From the NCBI GenBank assembly GCA_007133995.1, contig SLLP01000076.1:1-14719 (forward strand): DNA of 14,719 bases. Direction: 5' to 3'. The notes beneath the pieces are model-generated. The model was not told the origin of the DNA. It made no database searches and saw nothing but the letters and a program-made list of their open reading frames with translations. Below, one piece after another: positions 1 to 7,241 of this stretch. Source of the stretch: Balneolales bacterium (GTDB lineage: Bacteria > Bacteroidota > Rhodothermia > Balneolales > Natronogracilivirgulaceae). A program made the translations under genes and the position numbers. Every line of letters starts with the position of its first letter. Within the stretch, counting starts at the first letter, position 1.

Positions 1-123
1 GACAACGTAGCCATGGAAGTGAATCTGATCCAGCCGGTAGCCATGGAAGAAGGACTTCGGTTTGCCATCCGTGAAGGCGGACGGACGGTAGGTGCCGGCG
101 TTGTAAGTAAAATTCTGGACTGA
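1..123 (+). CDS. tuf: Elongation factor Tu, C-terminal 40 codons (5' end outside the window)
   Basis: EF-Tu is the GTPase that brings aminoacyl-tRNA to the ribosome. Only the end of domain 3 is present. Frame 1 is open from the first base to a TGA at 121-123 and reads GLRFAIREGGRTVGAGVVSK near the end, the near-invariant EF-Tu C-terminal signature. The final residues are KILD, where many species have KIIE or VLS. The start, GTPase domain and promoter lie outside the window. The gene is followed closely by tRNA-Trp and secE on the same strand, the usual order in Bacteroidota and relatives, so co-transcription is likely. Nothing suggests truncation other than the window edge. Confidence 0.97.
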   Translation, partial: DNVAMEVNLIQPVAMEEGLRFAIREGGRTVGAGVVSKILD

Positions 124-165
124 TAAGCTGTCCGGGAACTCACGTGCAGGCTCTGTAAGGTTTGT

Positions 166-238
166 ACGGGTGTAGCTCAATTGGCAGAGCAACGGTCTCC
201 AAAACCGTAGGTTGGGGGTTCGAGTCCCTCCACCCGTG
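166..238 (+). tRNA. trnW: tRNA-Trp (anticodon CCA)
   Basis: A complete cloverleaf folds by eye. The acceptor stem is ACGGGTG/CACCCGT, the D stem GCTC/GAGC, and the anticodon stem ACGGT/ACCGT around loop CTCCAAA, giving anticodon CCA. The variable loop has 5 nt and the T stem is GGGGG/CCCTC (one G-U pair) around TTCGAGT. The discriminator base is G, as expected for tRNA-Trp. The 3' CCA is not encoded (the DNA continues CTAC), so it must be added by tRNA nucleotidyltransferase. The gene lies 42 bp after tuf and 26 bp before secE, with no terminator between them, so it is probably cut from a tuf-secE transcript. Confidence 0.97.
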
Positions 239-264
239 CTACTCCGACAGGTATAAAGAAACTT

Positions 265-447
265 ATGAACAAAATCACAGAATATTTTCAAAGTGTAAAA
301 AAGGAGATGAGTAAAGTCTCCTGGCCTACACAACAAGAACTCATCGACAGTACGGTTATCGTCGTGATTTTCTCCATCATAGTATCATTGTTCATTTTTG
401 GAGTTGACCGCGTCTACAGCACTGTACTTGAATTGATCTTTGGTTAA
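265..447 (+). CDS. secE: Preprotein translocase subunit SecE
   Basis: SecE is the small clamp subunit of the SecYEG inner-membrane protein-conducting channel. The 60-residue product has an amphipathic cytoplasmic helix (residues 1-27) with the conserved VSWPTQQEL motif at 18-26, then one hydrophobic transmembrane segment at about 29-47 (STVIVVIFSIIVSLFIFGV). This is the short single-span form found in most bacteria, unlike the three-span E. coli protein. The ATG at 265 is the only reasonable start. The gene is followed after one base by nusG, the near-universal secE-nusG pairing, so the two are probably translationally coupled. Confidence 0.96.
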   Translation: MNKITEYFQSVKKEMSKVSWPTQQELIDSTVIVVIFSIIVSLFIFGVDRVYSTVLELIFG

Positions 448-448
448 C

Positions 449-1006
449 ATGGAAAATCAGCAACGGAACTGGTATGTCGTACGCTGTTTCTCAGGCCATG
501 AGAAAAAGGTGAAAGAGTACCTGCAAAGGGAAATTGAGCTTCAGGGCTTCGAGGACAGGATAAAGGAAATACTGATTCCGAGTGAAACGGTTATCGAAAT
601 CCGGTCCGGCAAAAAACGGACAAGAGAGAAGAACTTCTTTCCGGGTTATATCCTTTTGGAAGCAGTTTTTGATGATTCCGTCAATAACCTGATTTCAAAT
701 GCACCATCGGTCATCGGGTTTCTTAAAAATGATAAATCCAGTGTCCGTCCGACACCCCTGAAGCAGGAAGAGGTGGACCGGATCCTGGGCAGAACAGCTA
801 AAAGTCAGGATGACACCGCAAGCCTTGTCGAAATTCCGTTCAAGAAAGGGGATCTGGTTAAGGTGATCGACGGACCCTTCAAGGATTTTGACGGCACGGT
901 CGAGGAAGTGTATCCTGACAAACTGAAATTGCGGGTTCTGGTAAGCATCTTCGGCCGGCGAACACCGGTGGAAGTGGATGTGAACCAGGTGGATCCCGAA
1001 GCCTGA
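449..1006 (+). CDS. nusG: Transcription termination/antitermination factor NusG
   Basis: NusG binds the RNA polymerase clamp, modulates pausing and links polymerase to Rho or the ribosome. The 185-residue product has an N-terminal NGN domain beginning NWYVVRCFSGHEKKVKEYL (residues 7-25) and a C-terminal KOW domain around residues 131-185, with KKGDLVKVIDGPFKDFDGTV and the typical FGRRTPVEVD ending. The ATG at 449, one base after the secE stop, is chosen over an in-frame TTG at 440 that would overlap secE and add only MVN. There is no strong Shine-Dalgarno sequence, so coupling to secE is likely. Length and domain order are ordinary. rplK follows after 70 bp. Confidence 0.96.
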   Translation: MENQQRNWYVVRCFSGHEKKVKEYLQREIELQGFEDRIKEILIPSETVIEIRSGKKRTREKNFFPGYILLEAVFDDSVNNLISNAPSVIGFLKNDKSSVRPTPLKQEEVDRILGRTAKSQDDTASLVEIPFKKGDLVKVIDGPFKDFDGTVEEVYPDKLKLRVLVSIFGRRTPVEVDVNQVDPEA

Positions 1007-1027
1007 TTTGTAAATGGCACTCAAACA

Positions 1028-1053
1028 GCATCCTGACCGGAAAGGTGTGATGC
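1028..1053 (+). promoter_or_regulatory. Small stem-loop in the rplK leader, possible L1 autoregulatory site
   Basis: In the nusG-rplK spacer, GCATC (1028-1032) can pair with GATGC (1049-1053). Inside it ACC (1036-1038) pairs with GGT (1044-1046) around loop GGAAA, leaving an asymmetric 3x2 internal loop (CTG/GT). In E. coli and several other bacteria and archaea, ribosomal protein L1 represses its own operon by binding two short helices joined by an asymmetric internal loop, upstream of rplK. Position and general shape fit, but I cannot match the conserved L1 nucleotides. It could be a chance hairpin. Confidence 0.3.
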
Positions 1054-1076
1054 AACAGAAGAAGGTTAATTGAAAT

Positions 1077-1508
1077 ATGGCTAAGAAAGTAATCAAAGTA
1101 ATTAAATTGCAGATCATGGGTGGACAGGCCAACCCTGCTCCTCCGGTAGGTCCTGCTCTGGGTCAGGCCGGTGTCAATATCATGGAGTTCTGCAAGGCAT
1201 TCAATGCACGTACCCAGCAGAACACGGGTACGCTTACGCCGGTTGTTATTACGGTGTATCAGGACAAGTCCTTTACATTTGAGACAAAGACACCTCCGGC
1301 CGCGGTACTGCTCAAGCAGGCGATCAAGCTAAAGTCCGGTTCCGGAGAACCCAACAAGATAAAGGTTGGAACAGTCGGCTGGAGCAAGTGCAAGGAAATC
1401 GCAGAAGTAAAAATGAAAGATCTGAATGCCTTTGATATTGATCATGCTGCCGAAATGATAGCCGGAACGGCCAGGAGCATGGGTCTCAGAGTTGATCGAA
1501 AAAAGTAA
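1077..1508 (+). CDS. rplK: 50S ribosomal protein L11
   Basis: L11 forms the base of the L7/L12 stalk, binds the GTPase-associated region of 23S rRNA, and is needed for RelA activation and thiopeptide binding. The 143-residue product is close to the family's usual 141-142. The N-terminal domain carries the proline-rich element GGQANPAPPVGPALGQAGVN (residues 15-34), contacted by thiostrepton-type antibiotics in other bacteria. The C-terminal rRNA-binding domain holds the KTPPAA segment and ends in ARSMGLRVDRKK. The ATG at 1077 gives the standard MAKKV start. rplA follows after 19 bp, the usual L11 operon arrangement. Confidence 0.98.
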   Translation: MAKKVIKVIKLQIMGGQANPAPPVGPALGQAGVNIMEFCKAFNARTQQNTGTLTPVVITVYQDKSFTFETKTPPAAVLLKQAIKLKSGSGEPNKIKVGTVGWSKCKEIAEVKMKDLNAFDIDHAAEMIAGTARSMGLRVDRKK

Positions 1509-1527
1509 CCATTTGCAGGTTTAACAT

Positions 1528-2223
1528 ATGCCCAAAAGAGGAAAAAAATACATTGAAGCTCAAAAGCTTATAGAGGCAGGCAAGGAATACAGCCTCGCCG
1601 AAGCTGCCGAGCTGGCAAAGAAAACTTCGGTTTCGAAGTTTGATGCCTCCATAGACCTTGACATTCGTTTGGGTGTGGATCCCAGGCATGCTGACCAGAT
1701 GGTCCGTGGAACGGTGTCGCTGCCGCATGGCACCGGAAAAACCATTCGGGTGCTGGCACTGGTCAATCCTGCCAAGCAGGAGGAAGCCAAAGAGGCCGGT
1801 GCCGATCATGTCGGACTTGATGACTACATCGAGAAGATACAGGAAGGCTGGACCGACATTGATGTTATCGTCGCCACACCTGATGTCATGGGTAAAATTG
1901 GCCGGCTTGGCAAGGTTCTTGGCCCCAGGGGCCTGATGCCCAATCCGAAAAGCGGAACGGTGACCATGGATGTTGCAAATGCTGTAAAGGATGTGAAGGC
2001 AGGTAAAATTGATTTCCGTGTTGACAAATACGGTATTCTGCACACATCAATCGGCAAAAGCAGCTTTGAACCCGATCAGCTCAGGGACAATGCCGAGGCA
2101 TTTCTGAAGACTGTAATTAAATTGCGCCCCGCTTCTGCGAAAGGCGTATACATCCGTAGTGTTTCTATCAGCTCGACTATGGGACCTAGCATACCCATAT
2201 CCCGCTCAGCTGTACAATCTTAA
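1528..2223 (+). CDS. rplA: 50S ribosomal protein L1
   Basis: L1 is the mobile stalk protein at the E site and, in many bacteria, the translational repressor of its own operon. The 231-residue product starts MPKRGKKYIEAQKLIE and contains the family signature GPRGLMPNPKSGT at about residues 132-144. It ends with the normal SVSISSTMGP segment followed by a short lineage-specific tail. Length is normal (about 230-235). The ATG at 1528 lies in CATATG, with a weak AGG element upstream. rplJ starts only 17 bp after the stop, leaving no room for the separate L10 leader found in this gap in E. coli and Firmicutes. Confidence 0.98.
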   Translation: MPKRGKKYIEAQKLIEAGKEYSLAEAAELAKKTSVSKFDASIDLDIRLGVDPRHADQMVRGTVSLPHGTGKTIRVLALVNPAKQEEAKEAGADHVGLDDYIEKIQEGWTDIDVIVATPDVMGKIGRLGKVLGPRGLMPNPKSGTVTMDVANAVKDVKAGKIDFRVDKYGILHTSIGKSSFEPDQLRDNAEAFLKTVIKLRPASAKGVYIRSVSISSTMGPSIPISRSAVQS

Positions 2224-2240
2224 AACGACAGTAACGTTCC

Positions 2241-2762
2241 ATGGCTACTTTAGCGGAAAAAAAAGAAATCGTAAAAAACCTCGTCGAAGAGCTCAAAGAC
2301 GCGGACGCCCTCTATCTTACCAGTTTCAAGGGCATGTCTGTTTCCGAGCTGAACGATCTGCGGGGTGAATTTCGGAAAAACGAAATTTCATACAAGGTGT
2401 ACAACAATACCTTGTTTCGAAGAGCATTGACCGAAGTCGGAAAGTTTGAAAGTATCGTTGATCACACAGTCAACGAAACAGCCTATTCGATTATAAAAGG
2501 TGATGCTGCAACGCCGGCTAAAGTCCTCAAGAAGTTTTTGAAGGACAGAAGCAAGCCGGAATTCAAGGCTGCGGTTATTGAAGATGCTGTATATACGGCA
2601 GATCAGCTGGATGTGCTTGCAGCAATGAAGTCCAAAGAGGAGGTCATCGGTGATATCATCGGTCTGCTCCTCAGCCCAATCAGCAATATTGTCGGTGGAC
2701 TCCAGTCGCAAGGCTCCAATATTGCCGGTGCGATCAAAACCATCTCCGAAAAAGAAGAGTAA
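2241..2762 (+). CDS. rplJ: 50S ribosomal protein L10
   Basis: L10 anchors L7/L12 dimers to the ribosome. The 173-residue product has the conserved N-terminal rRNA-binding domain (ALYLTSFKGMSVSELNDLR and YKVYNNTLFRRAL). Its C-terminal part is helical, and in this family the last helix (here around LLSPISNIVGGLQSQGSNIA and beyond) binds L7/L12 N-termini. The ATG at 2241 is preceded by no clear Shine-Dalgarno sequence and lies 17 bp after rplA, so coupling is plausible. A T7 run follows the stop at 2768-2774, but no hairpin precedes it, so I do not call a terminator. rplL follows after 45 bp. Confidence 0.97.
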   Translation: MATLAEKKEIVKNLVEELKDADALYLTSFKGMSVSELNDLRGEFRKNEISYKVYNNTLFRRALTEVGKFESIVDHTVNETAYSIIKGDAATPAKVLKKFLKDRSKPEFKAAVIEDAVYTADQLDVLAAMKSKEEVIGDIIGLLLSPISNIVGGLQSQGSNIAGAIKTISEKEE

Positions 2763-2793
2763 CAGAATTTTTTTAACTGACAAAACAACAAAC

Positions 2794-2798
2794 GGGAG
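2794..2798 (+). promoter_or_regulatory. Strong ribosome binding site of rplL
   Basis: GGGAG lies 9 nt before the rplL ATG. It is one of few good Shine-Dalgarno sequences in the window. It fits the need to make L7/L12 in several-fold excess over L10, whose own start lacks such a site. Confidence 0.7.
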
Positions 2799-2807
2799 TA
2801 CATAGTA

Positions 2808-3182
2808 ATGGCAGACGTCAAAGAAATAGCAGAACAATTGGTAAACCTGACCGTTAAGGAAGCTAACGAGCTTGCACAGGTCCTTGAAGAAGAATACGGT
2901 ATCAAACCTGCTGCAACAGCAGCAGCCGCCGCACCCGCAGCAGAAGCCGCAGGGGAAGCAGCTGAAGAGCAAACCGAATTTACCGTAGTTCTCAAATCAA
3001 CAGGTGGCAATAAAATTGCAGTTATCAAGGAAGTACGCGCCCTCACGGGTCTCGGCCTCAAAGAAGCCAAAGAGCTCGTTGATGGAGCACCCAGCAACAT
3101 TAAAGAAGATGTTGACAAAGCTGAAGCTGAATCCATCAAAGAAAAACTTACAGAAGCAGGAGCAGAAGTCGAACTTAAATAA
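2808..3182 (+). CDS. rplL: 50S ribosomal protein L7/L12
   Basis: L7/L12 is the multicopy stalk protein that recruits and stimulates translational GTPases. The 124-residue product shows all three parts. The N-terminal dimerisation helices cover residues 1-31. An alanine-rich flexible hinge covers about 35-55 (AATAAAAAPAAEAAGEAAEE). The globular C-terminal domain covers 57-124, with GLGLKEAKELVDGAP at 81-95, the factor-binding surface. Length is typical. The ATG at 2808 has a good GGGAG site upstream. The 167-bp gap before rpoB contains two strong stem-loops, listed separately. Confidence 0.98.
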   Translation: MADVKEIAEQLVNLTVKEANELAQVLEEEYGIKPAATAAAAAPAAEAAGEAAEEQTEFTVVLKSTGGNKIAVIKEVRALTGLGLKEAKELVDGAPSNIKEDVDKAEAESIKEKLTEAGAEVELK

Positions 3183-3203
3183 GACTTCTTATCGCTTTAC
3201 AAG

Positions 3204-3244
3204 CACCAGGCCAATATCGGTATGCCCGGTATTGGCTATTGGTG
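3204..3244 (+). promoter_or_regulatory. Long stem-loop in the rplL-rpoB spacer (possible RNase processing or attenuation element)
   Basis: GCCAATATCGG (3210-3220) pairs with CCGGTATTGGC (3226-3236) around a 5-nt loop TATGC, with one G-U pair. The stem continues with CACCAG (3204-3209) against TTGGTG (3239-3244) after a 2-nt bulge, giving about 17 bp. No T-run follows directly, so it is unlikely to be a simple terminator. In E. coli the same interval holds an attenuator and an RNase III site that uncouple rpoBC from the ribosomal protein genes. A similar role here is inferred from position. Confidence 0.55.
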
Positions 3245-3246
3245 TC

Positions 3247-3281
3247 TATGGGTTCGCATGAGCGAGCCCGTATCCATTTTT
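3247..3281 (+). terminator. Possible weak attenuator hairpin upstream of rpoB
   Basis: GGGTTCGC (3250-3257) pairs with GCGAGCCC (3262-3269) around ATGA, with one wobble. Three more pairs (TAT/GTA, one wobble) extend the base to 3247-3272. TTTTT follows at 3277-3281, 4 nt after the stem base. This resembles a weak intrinsic terminator that would let only part of transcription enter rpoBC. The gap before the T-run makes efficient termination doubtful. Confidence 0.4.
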
Positions 3282-3334
3282 GAATACCTATGTCACGGTT
3301 GTTCCTATAAATCGTGTGCGCACATCCATAAACT

Positions 3335-3344
3335 AAGGACGAGG
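3335..3344 (+). promoter_or_regulatory. Ribosome binding site that fixes the TTG start of rpoB
   Basis: AAGGA (3335-3339) and GAGG (3341-3344) lie 10 and 5 nt before TTG at 3350. In this frame a TAA at 3329-3331 blocks any earlier start. The first in-frame ATG downstream lies far inside conserved beta sequence, so TTG at 3350 is well supported. Confidence 0.75.
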
Positions 3345-3349
3345 TAGCC

Positions 3350-6300
3350 TTGAGTAAAAGCAACGCCATTCAAACTCATACCGGACGCATATCCTTCGCT
3401 CGCACCCAGAACGTATTAGACTACACCGATTTTCTCGATGTCCAGCTTGAATCATTCCGCCGTTTTACGCAGTGGGACATTGACGCCGAAGATCGGGATG
3501 AAGTAGGCCTGCAGAAAATCTTTCTGGAACATTTCCCGATTCAGGATACCCGGGAACAAAGCATTTTGGAGTTTATCTACTATTCGGTGGATACTCCCAA
3601 ATACTCCATCTTGGAGTGTCAGGAGCGGGGTCTAACCTATGCGCTTCCGCTAAAAGCAAAATTGCGTCTTTCCGCTTCGGATCCCGGAGATGACGCAAGT
3701 GAAACTATTGAACAGGAAGTCTTTCTTGGCGATCTGCCATGGATGACCGAAAGCGGCACCTTTATTATAAATGGGTCCGAACGAGTTATCGTAAGCCAGC
3801 TGCACCGTTCACCCGGTGTATTTTTCGGACAATCCCTGCATCCCAACGGAAGTCAGTTATACTCCGCCCGGGTTATCCCATTCAAGGGATCATGGATTGA
3901 ACTTACAACAGATATCCGAGACGTGCTCTGGGCTTACATCGACAGGAAAAAGAAACTTCCGGTTACAACCCTGCTGCGTGCACTCGGATTTGCTACGGAT
4001 TATGAGATACTGACTATATTCGACCTGTCGGACGAGGTCAATATCAAGACGGCAAAGTCCTTCAAAAATGCTATCGGTAGAAAACTGGCCACCGATATCG
4101 TCGAGCAAGTAACCGAAGAGGTTGTCGACGATGAAACCGGTGAGGTCACAGAAGCCAGACGCCGTAATATCCTTTTCCCAAGGGATCATGAAATTACCGA
4201 TGAGGATTTCAGTGCGTTCAAAAATGCCGGTGTAACCACGATCCATGTGCTGAAGACAGGTGATGAAGATCACGAGGAATCTGTCATTCTCAATACCCTT
4301 CGCAAGGATACCAGTTTTGATGAGGAGAGCGCGCTGGCAGAAGTTTATCGGCAGATCCGTTCCGGTGACATGCCGGACATGGAGACGGCCAGATCGGTAC
4401 TCGATCGACTCTTTTTCAGTGACAAACGCTACGACCTTGGCGAAGTGGGACGTTACCGCCTCAACAAGCGCCTGCATCTTGATGAACCGCTGGATCTTCA
4501 GGTCCTTACCAAGAATGACATCATTGCCATCATTAAGGAGCTTATCAGACTTAAGGATCTGAAATCCCAGGTGGATGATATCGATCACCTCAGTAACCGG
4601 CGCGTGCGTACGGTCGGAGAGCAACTTGCCCAGCAGTTTGGCCTGGGACTTGCCAGAATGACCCGCACCATCCGTGAGCGCATGAACTCGCGCGATGCGG
4701 AACAGTTTACACCGCAGGACCTGGTAAATGCCCGAACCATATCCAGTGTCATCAATACGTTTTTTGGCACGAACCAGCTATCCCAGTTTATGGACCAGAC
4801 CAACCCGCTGGCGGAGCTGACCCACAAACGCCGCATGTCGGCACTCGGTCCGGGCGGCCTGACCAGGGAGCGTGCAGGTTTTGAGGTGCGTGACGTTCAT
4901 TACACGCATTACGGCCGTCTGTGTCCCATCGAAACGCCTGAGGGACCCAATATCGGACTGATATCCTCGCTCTGTGTGCATGCCAAGGTCAATGACTTCG
5001 GTTTCATAGAAACGCCCTACCGCAAGGTAAGCAAAGGGGTGGTGAGCAAAAACATTGAGTATCTGGCTGCCGAGCAGGAAGACGAAACCGTCATTGCGCA
5101 GGCTAATGCGATCCTGAATAAGGATAACAAGTTCGAGAACGATCTGATCTTCTCCCGCTTCCGTGACAGCAATGTGGGACTTGCTACGCCTGACGAAGTC
5201 CACTACATGGACATCTCTCCCAACCAGATTGTGTCGGTTGCGGCGGGTATGGTTCCGTTTATTGAACATGACGATGCCAACAGGGCGCTCATGGGATCGA
5301 ACATGCAGCGACAGGCTGTGCCGTTGCTCAGACCCGAACCACCGGTAGTCGGTACCGGTATGGAGTACCGGTCAGCCCGAGACTCCAGAGCCCTTATCGT
5401 AGCGGAAGGTAGTGGCGAAGTGGTATATGTCAGTGCTACCGAGGTCCATATCCGCTACGACCGCGATGAACTGGAATCGCTGGCTCACTTTGATGACGGC
5501 ATTATCAGATATGAACTTCGAAAGTTCGAAAGAACCAACCAGGATACCACATCCAATCAGCGTCCGCTGGTAAGAGTCGGTGACAAAGTGGTTGAAGGAC
5601 AACCTGTCGCAGACGGGTGTTCAACCCAGGACGGAGAACTTGCCCTGGGGCGGAATCTCCTGGTCGCATTTATGCCCTGGAGGGGCTACAACTTCGAGGA
5701 TGCCATCGTGGTGAGTGAGCGCGTCGTTTCCGAAGATATCTACACATCGATCCACATTCAGGAATTCGAGCAGCAGGTTCGTGATACAAAACGAGGTGAA
5801 GAAGAACTGACTCGGGAGATCCCGAATGTGAGTGAGGAAGCCACCCGCAACCTGGATGAGAATGGTATTATTCGTGTGGGTGCGAAGATTAAGTCCGGCG
5901 ATATCATCGTCGGTAAGATCACTCCGAAAGGCGAAACCGATCCGACGCCGGAAGAGAAGCTTCTGCGGGCCATCTTTGGTGACAAGGCCGGCGATGTTAA
6001 AGACGCATCACTTAAAACACCCCCTGGTGTGTCCGGTGTGGTCATCGAAACCAAGCTTTTCAGCCGCAAGAAGGATGAGCAGCTCTCCCGTAAGGAGGAG
6101 AAAGAACTTGTGGAGCGGGAAAACGAATTGTATCGCGAGCAGCTGTCCAAATTGAACATACAATGGTCAGAACGCATGTACAAGCTGCTTAAGGACAAAA
6201 CTTCACCGGGCGTGGTTGATCATCTTGGAAATGAAATCATCCCCAAAGGTGAAAAATACCGGAAGCAGACGTTCGATGGTTTGGATCCGTTGATCCTGAA

Positions 6301-7174
6301 AAGCCGTCAGGCCTGGTGCCAGGATGACAAGGTAAACGGACACATCTACACGCTTCTGCAAAACTACCGGCGTCTGCGCAGACAGTACGAAACGGATCTG
6401 AAACGAAGAAAATACTCCATCCAGGTTGGTGATGAACTGCCTCCGGGCATCGTTCAGAAGGCCAAGATCTATGTTGCCAAAAAGCGCAAGCTGGGTGTAG
6501 GTGATAAAATGGCGGGACGCCACGGTAACAAAGGTGTTGTTGCCAAGGTGGTCCCGGCCGAAGACATGCCGTTCCTCGAGGATGGAACACCGGTTGATGT
6601 TGTGCTCAATCCGCTGGGTGTACCATCGCGGATGAACCTGGGTCAGATTTACGAAACGATCCTGGGCTGGGCCGGCCAGAAGCTGGGTGTCAAGTTTGCA
6701 ACACCGACTTTTGACGGTGCAACGTATGATGACATTCAGGGATGGCTGAAAAAAGCACATCTGCCGTTAGACGGACGCACCTATCTGTATGACGGGCAGT
6801 CCGGCGAGCGTTTCCAGCAGATGACCACGGTTGGTTACATCTATATGCTCAAACTGAACCATCTAATTGAGGATAAAATTCACGCACGGTCGATTGGACC
6901 CTATTCACTTATCACACAGCAGCCGCTGGGCGGTAAAGCCCAATTCGGTGGCCAGCGTCTCGGTGAGATGGAGGTCTGGGCCCTGTACGCTTACGGAGCT
7001 TCCAACATTCTGAAAGAAATGCTCACTGTAAAAAGTGATGATGTAAAAGGTCGCTCGAAAGTATACGAGGCCATCGTTAAAGGTGAAAATCTTCCGGATG
7101 GATCCACTCCGGAGTCCTTTAATGTGCTTGTAAGAGAACTTCAGGGTCTCGGACTCGAAGTCAGCATAGAATAA
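3350..7174 (+). CDS. rpoB: DNA-directed RNA polymerase subunit beta
   Basis: The beta subunit forms one pincer of RNA polymerase and part of the active site. The product has 1274 residues, normal for the group. It starts at TTG with MSKSNAIQTHTGRISFARTQ. The early signature IINGSERVIVSQLHRSPGV is present. The rifampicin pocket follows, with D482, H492 and S497 matching E. coli D516, H526 and S531, so no common resistance change is present. A488 stands where E. coli has S522. GPGGLTRERAGFEVRDVHYT follows. The active-site segment GDKMAGRHGNKG (1051-1062) carries the two conserved lysines K1053 and K1061. The C-terminus is ESFNVLVRELQGLGLEVSIE. rpoC follows after 67 bp, in the usual pair. Confidence 0.99.
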   Translation: MSKSNAIQTHTGRISFARTQNVLDYTDFLDVQLESFRRFTQWDIDAEDRDEVGLQKIFLEHFPIQDTREQSILEFIYYSVDTPKYSILECQERGLTYALPLKAKLRLSASDPGDDASETIEQEVFLGDLPWMTESGTFIINGSERVIVSQLHRSPGVFFGQSLHPNGSQLYSARVIPFKGSWIELTTDIRDVLWAYIDRKKKLPVTTLLRALGFATDYEILTIFDLSDEVNIKTAKSFKNAIGRKLATDIVEQVTEEVVDDETGEVTEARRRNILFPRDHEITDEDFSAFKNAGVTTIHVLKTGDEDHEESVILNTLRKDTSFDEESALAEVYRQIRSGDMPDMETARSVLDRLFFSDKRYDLGEVGRYRLNKRLHLDEPLDLQVLTKNDIIAIIKELIRLKDLKSQVDDIDHLSNRRVRTVGEQLAQQFGLGLARMTRTIRERMNSRDAEQFTPQDLVNARTISSVINTFFGTNQLSQFMDQTNPLAELTHKRRMSALGPGGLTRERAGFEVRDVHYTHYGRLCPIETPEGPNIGLISSLCVHAKVNDFGFIETPYRKVSKGVVSKNIEYLAAEQEDETVIAQANAILNKDNKFENDLIFSRFRDSNVGLATPDEVHYMDISPNQIVSVAAGMVPFIEHDDANRALMGSNMQRQAVPLLRPEPPVVGTGMEYRSARDSRALIVAEGSGEVVYVSATEVHIRYDRDELESLAHFDDGIIRYELRKFERTNQDTTSNQRPLVRVGDKVVEGQPVADGCSTQDGELALGRNLLVAFMPWRGYNFEDAIVVSERVVSEDIYTSIHIQEFEQQVRDTKRGEEELTREIPNVSEEATRNLDENGIIRVGAKIKSGDIIVGKITPKGETDPTPEEKLLRAIFGDKAGDVKDASLKTPPGVSGVVIETKLFSRKKDEQLSRKEEKELVERENELYREQLSKLNIQWSERMYKLLKDKTSPGVVDHLGNEIIPKGEKYRKQTFDGLDPLILKSRQAWCQDDKVNGHIYTLLQNYRRLRRQYETDLKRRKYSIQVGDELPPGIVQKAKIYVAKKRKLGVGDKMAGRHGNKGVVAKVVPAEDMPFLEDGTPVDVVLNPLGVPSRMNLGQIYETILGWAGQKLGVKFATPTFDGATYDDIQGWLKKAHLPLDGRTYLYDGQSGERFQQMTTVGYIYMLKLNHLIEDKIHARSIGPYSLITQQPLGGKAQFGGQRLGEMEVWALYAYGASNILKEMLTVKSDDVKGRSKVYEAIVKGENLPDGSTPESFNVLVRELQGLGLEVSIE

Positions 7175-7229
7175 TGCAAGCCTGACAAAATCACCGAAAA
7201 CGAACTGTTTAACATTTTTAAAATTTAAC

Positions 7230-7234
7230 GGAGG
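7230..7234 (+). promoter_or_regulatory. Ribosome binding site that fixes the TTG start of rpoC
   Basis: GGAGG lies 7 nt before TTG at 7242, ideal spacing. No in-frame ATG exists until after the first zinc-binding cluster, so the TTG is needed to include the conserved N-terminus. Confidence 0.85.
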
Positions 7235-7241
7235 TACTTCC

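Noticed and set aside
440..451. Upstream TTG start for nusG
   Set aside because: It adds only three residues and overlaps secE. The ATG at 449 fits the family N-terminus and the one-base gap.
2768..2774. T7 run after rplJ as a terminator
   Set aside because: No stem-loop precedes it, and rplL must be transcribed through it.
3279..3311. Possible internal promoter before rpoB (TTGAAT ... TATAAA)
   Set aside because: The spacing of 20 bp is too long for sigma70 and the Bacteroidota -33/-7 spacing also fails.
3315..3324. Perfect palindrome TGTGCGCACA upstream of rpoB
   Set aside because: Ten bases is too short to claim an operator without other copies or conservation.
3890..4624. 244-codon minus-strand open frame
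   Set aside because: It is antisense to conserved rpoB and has no recognisable family motif.
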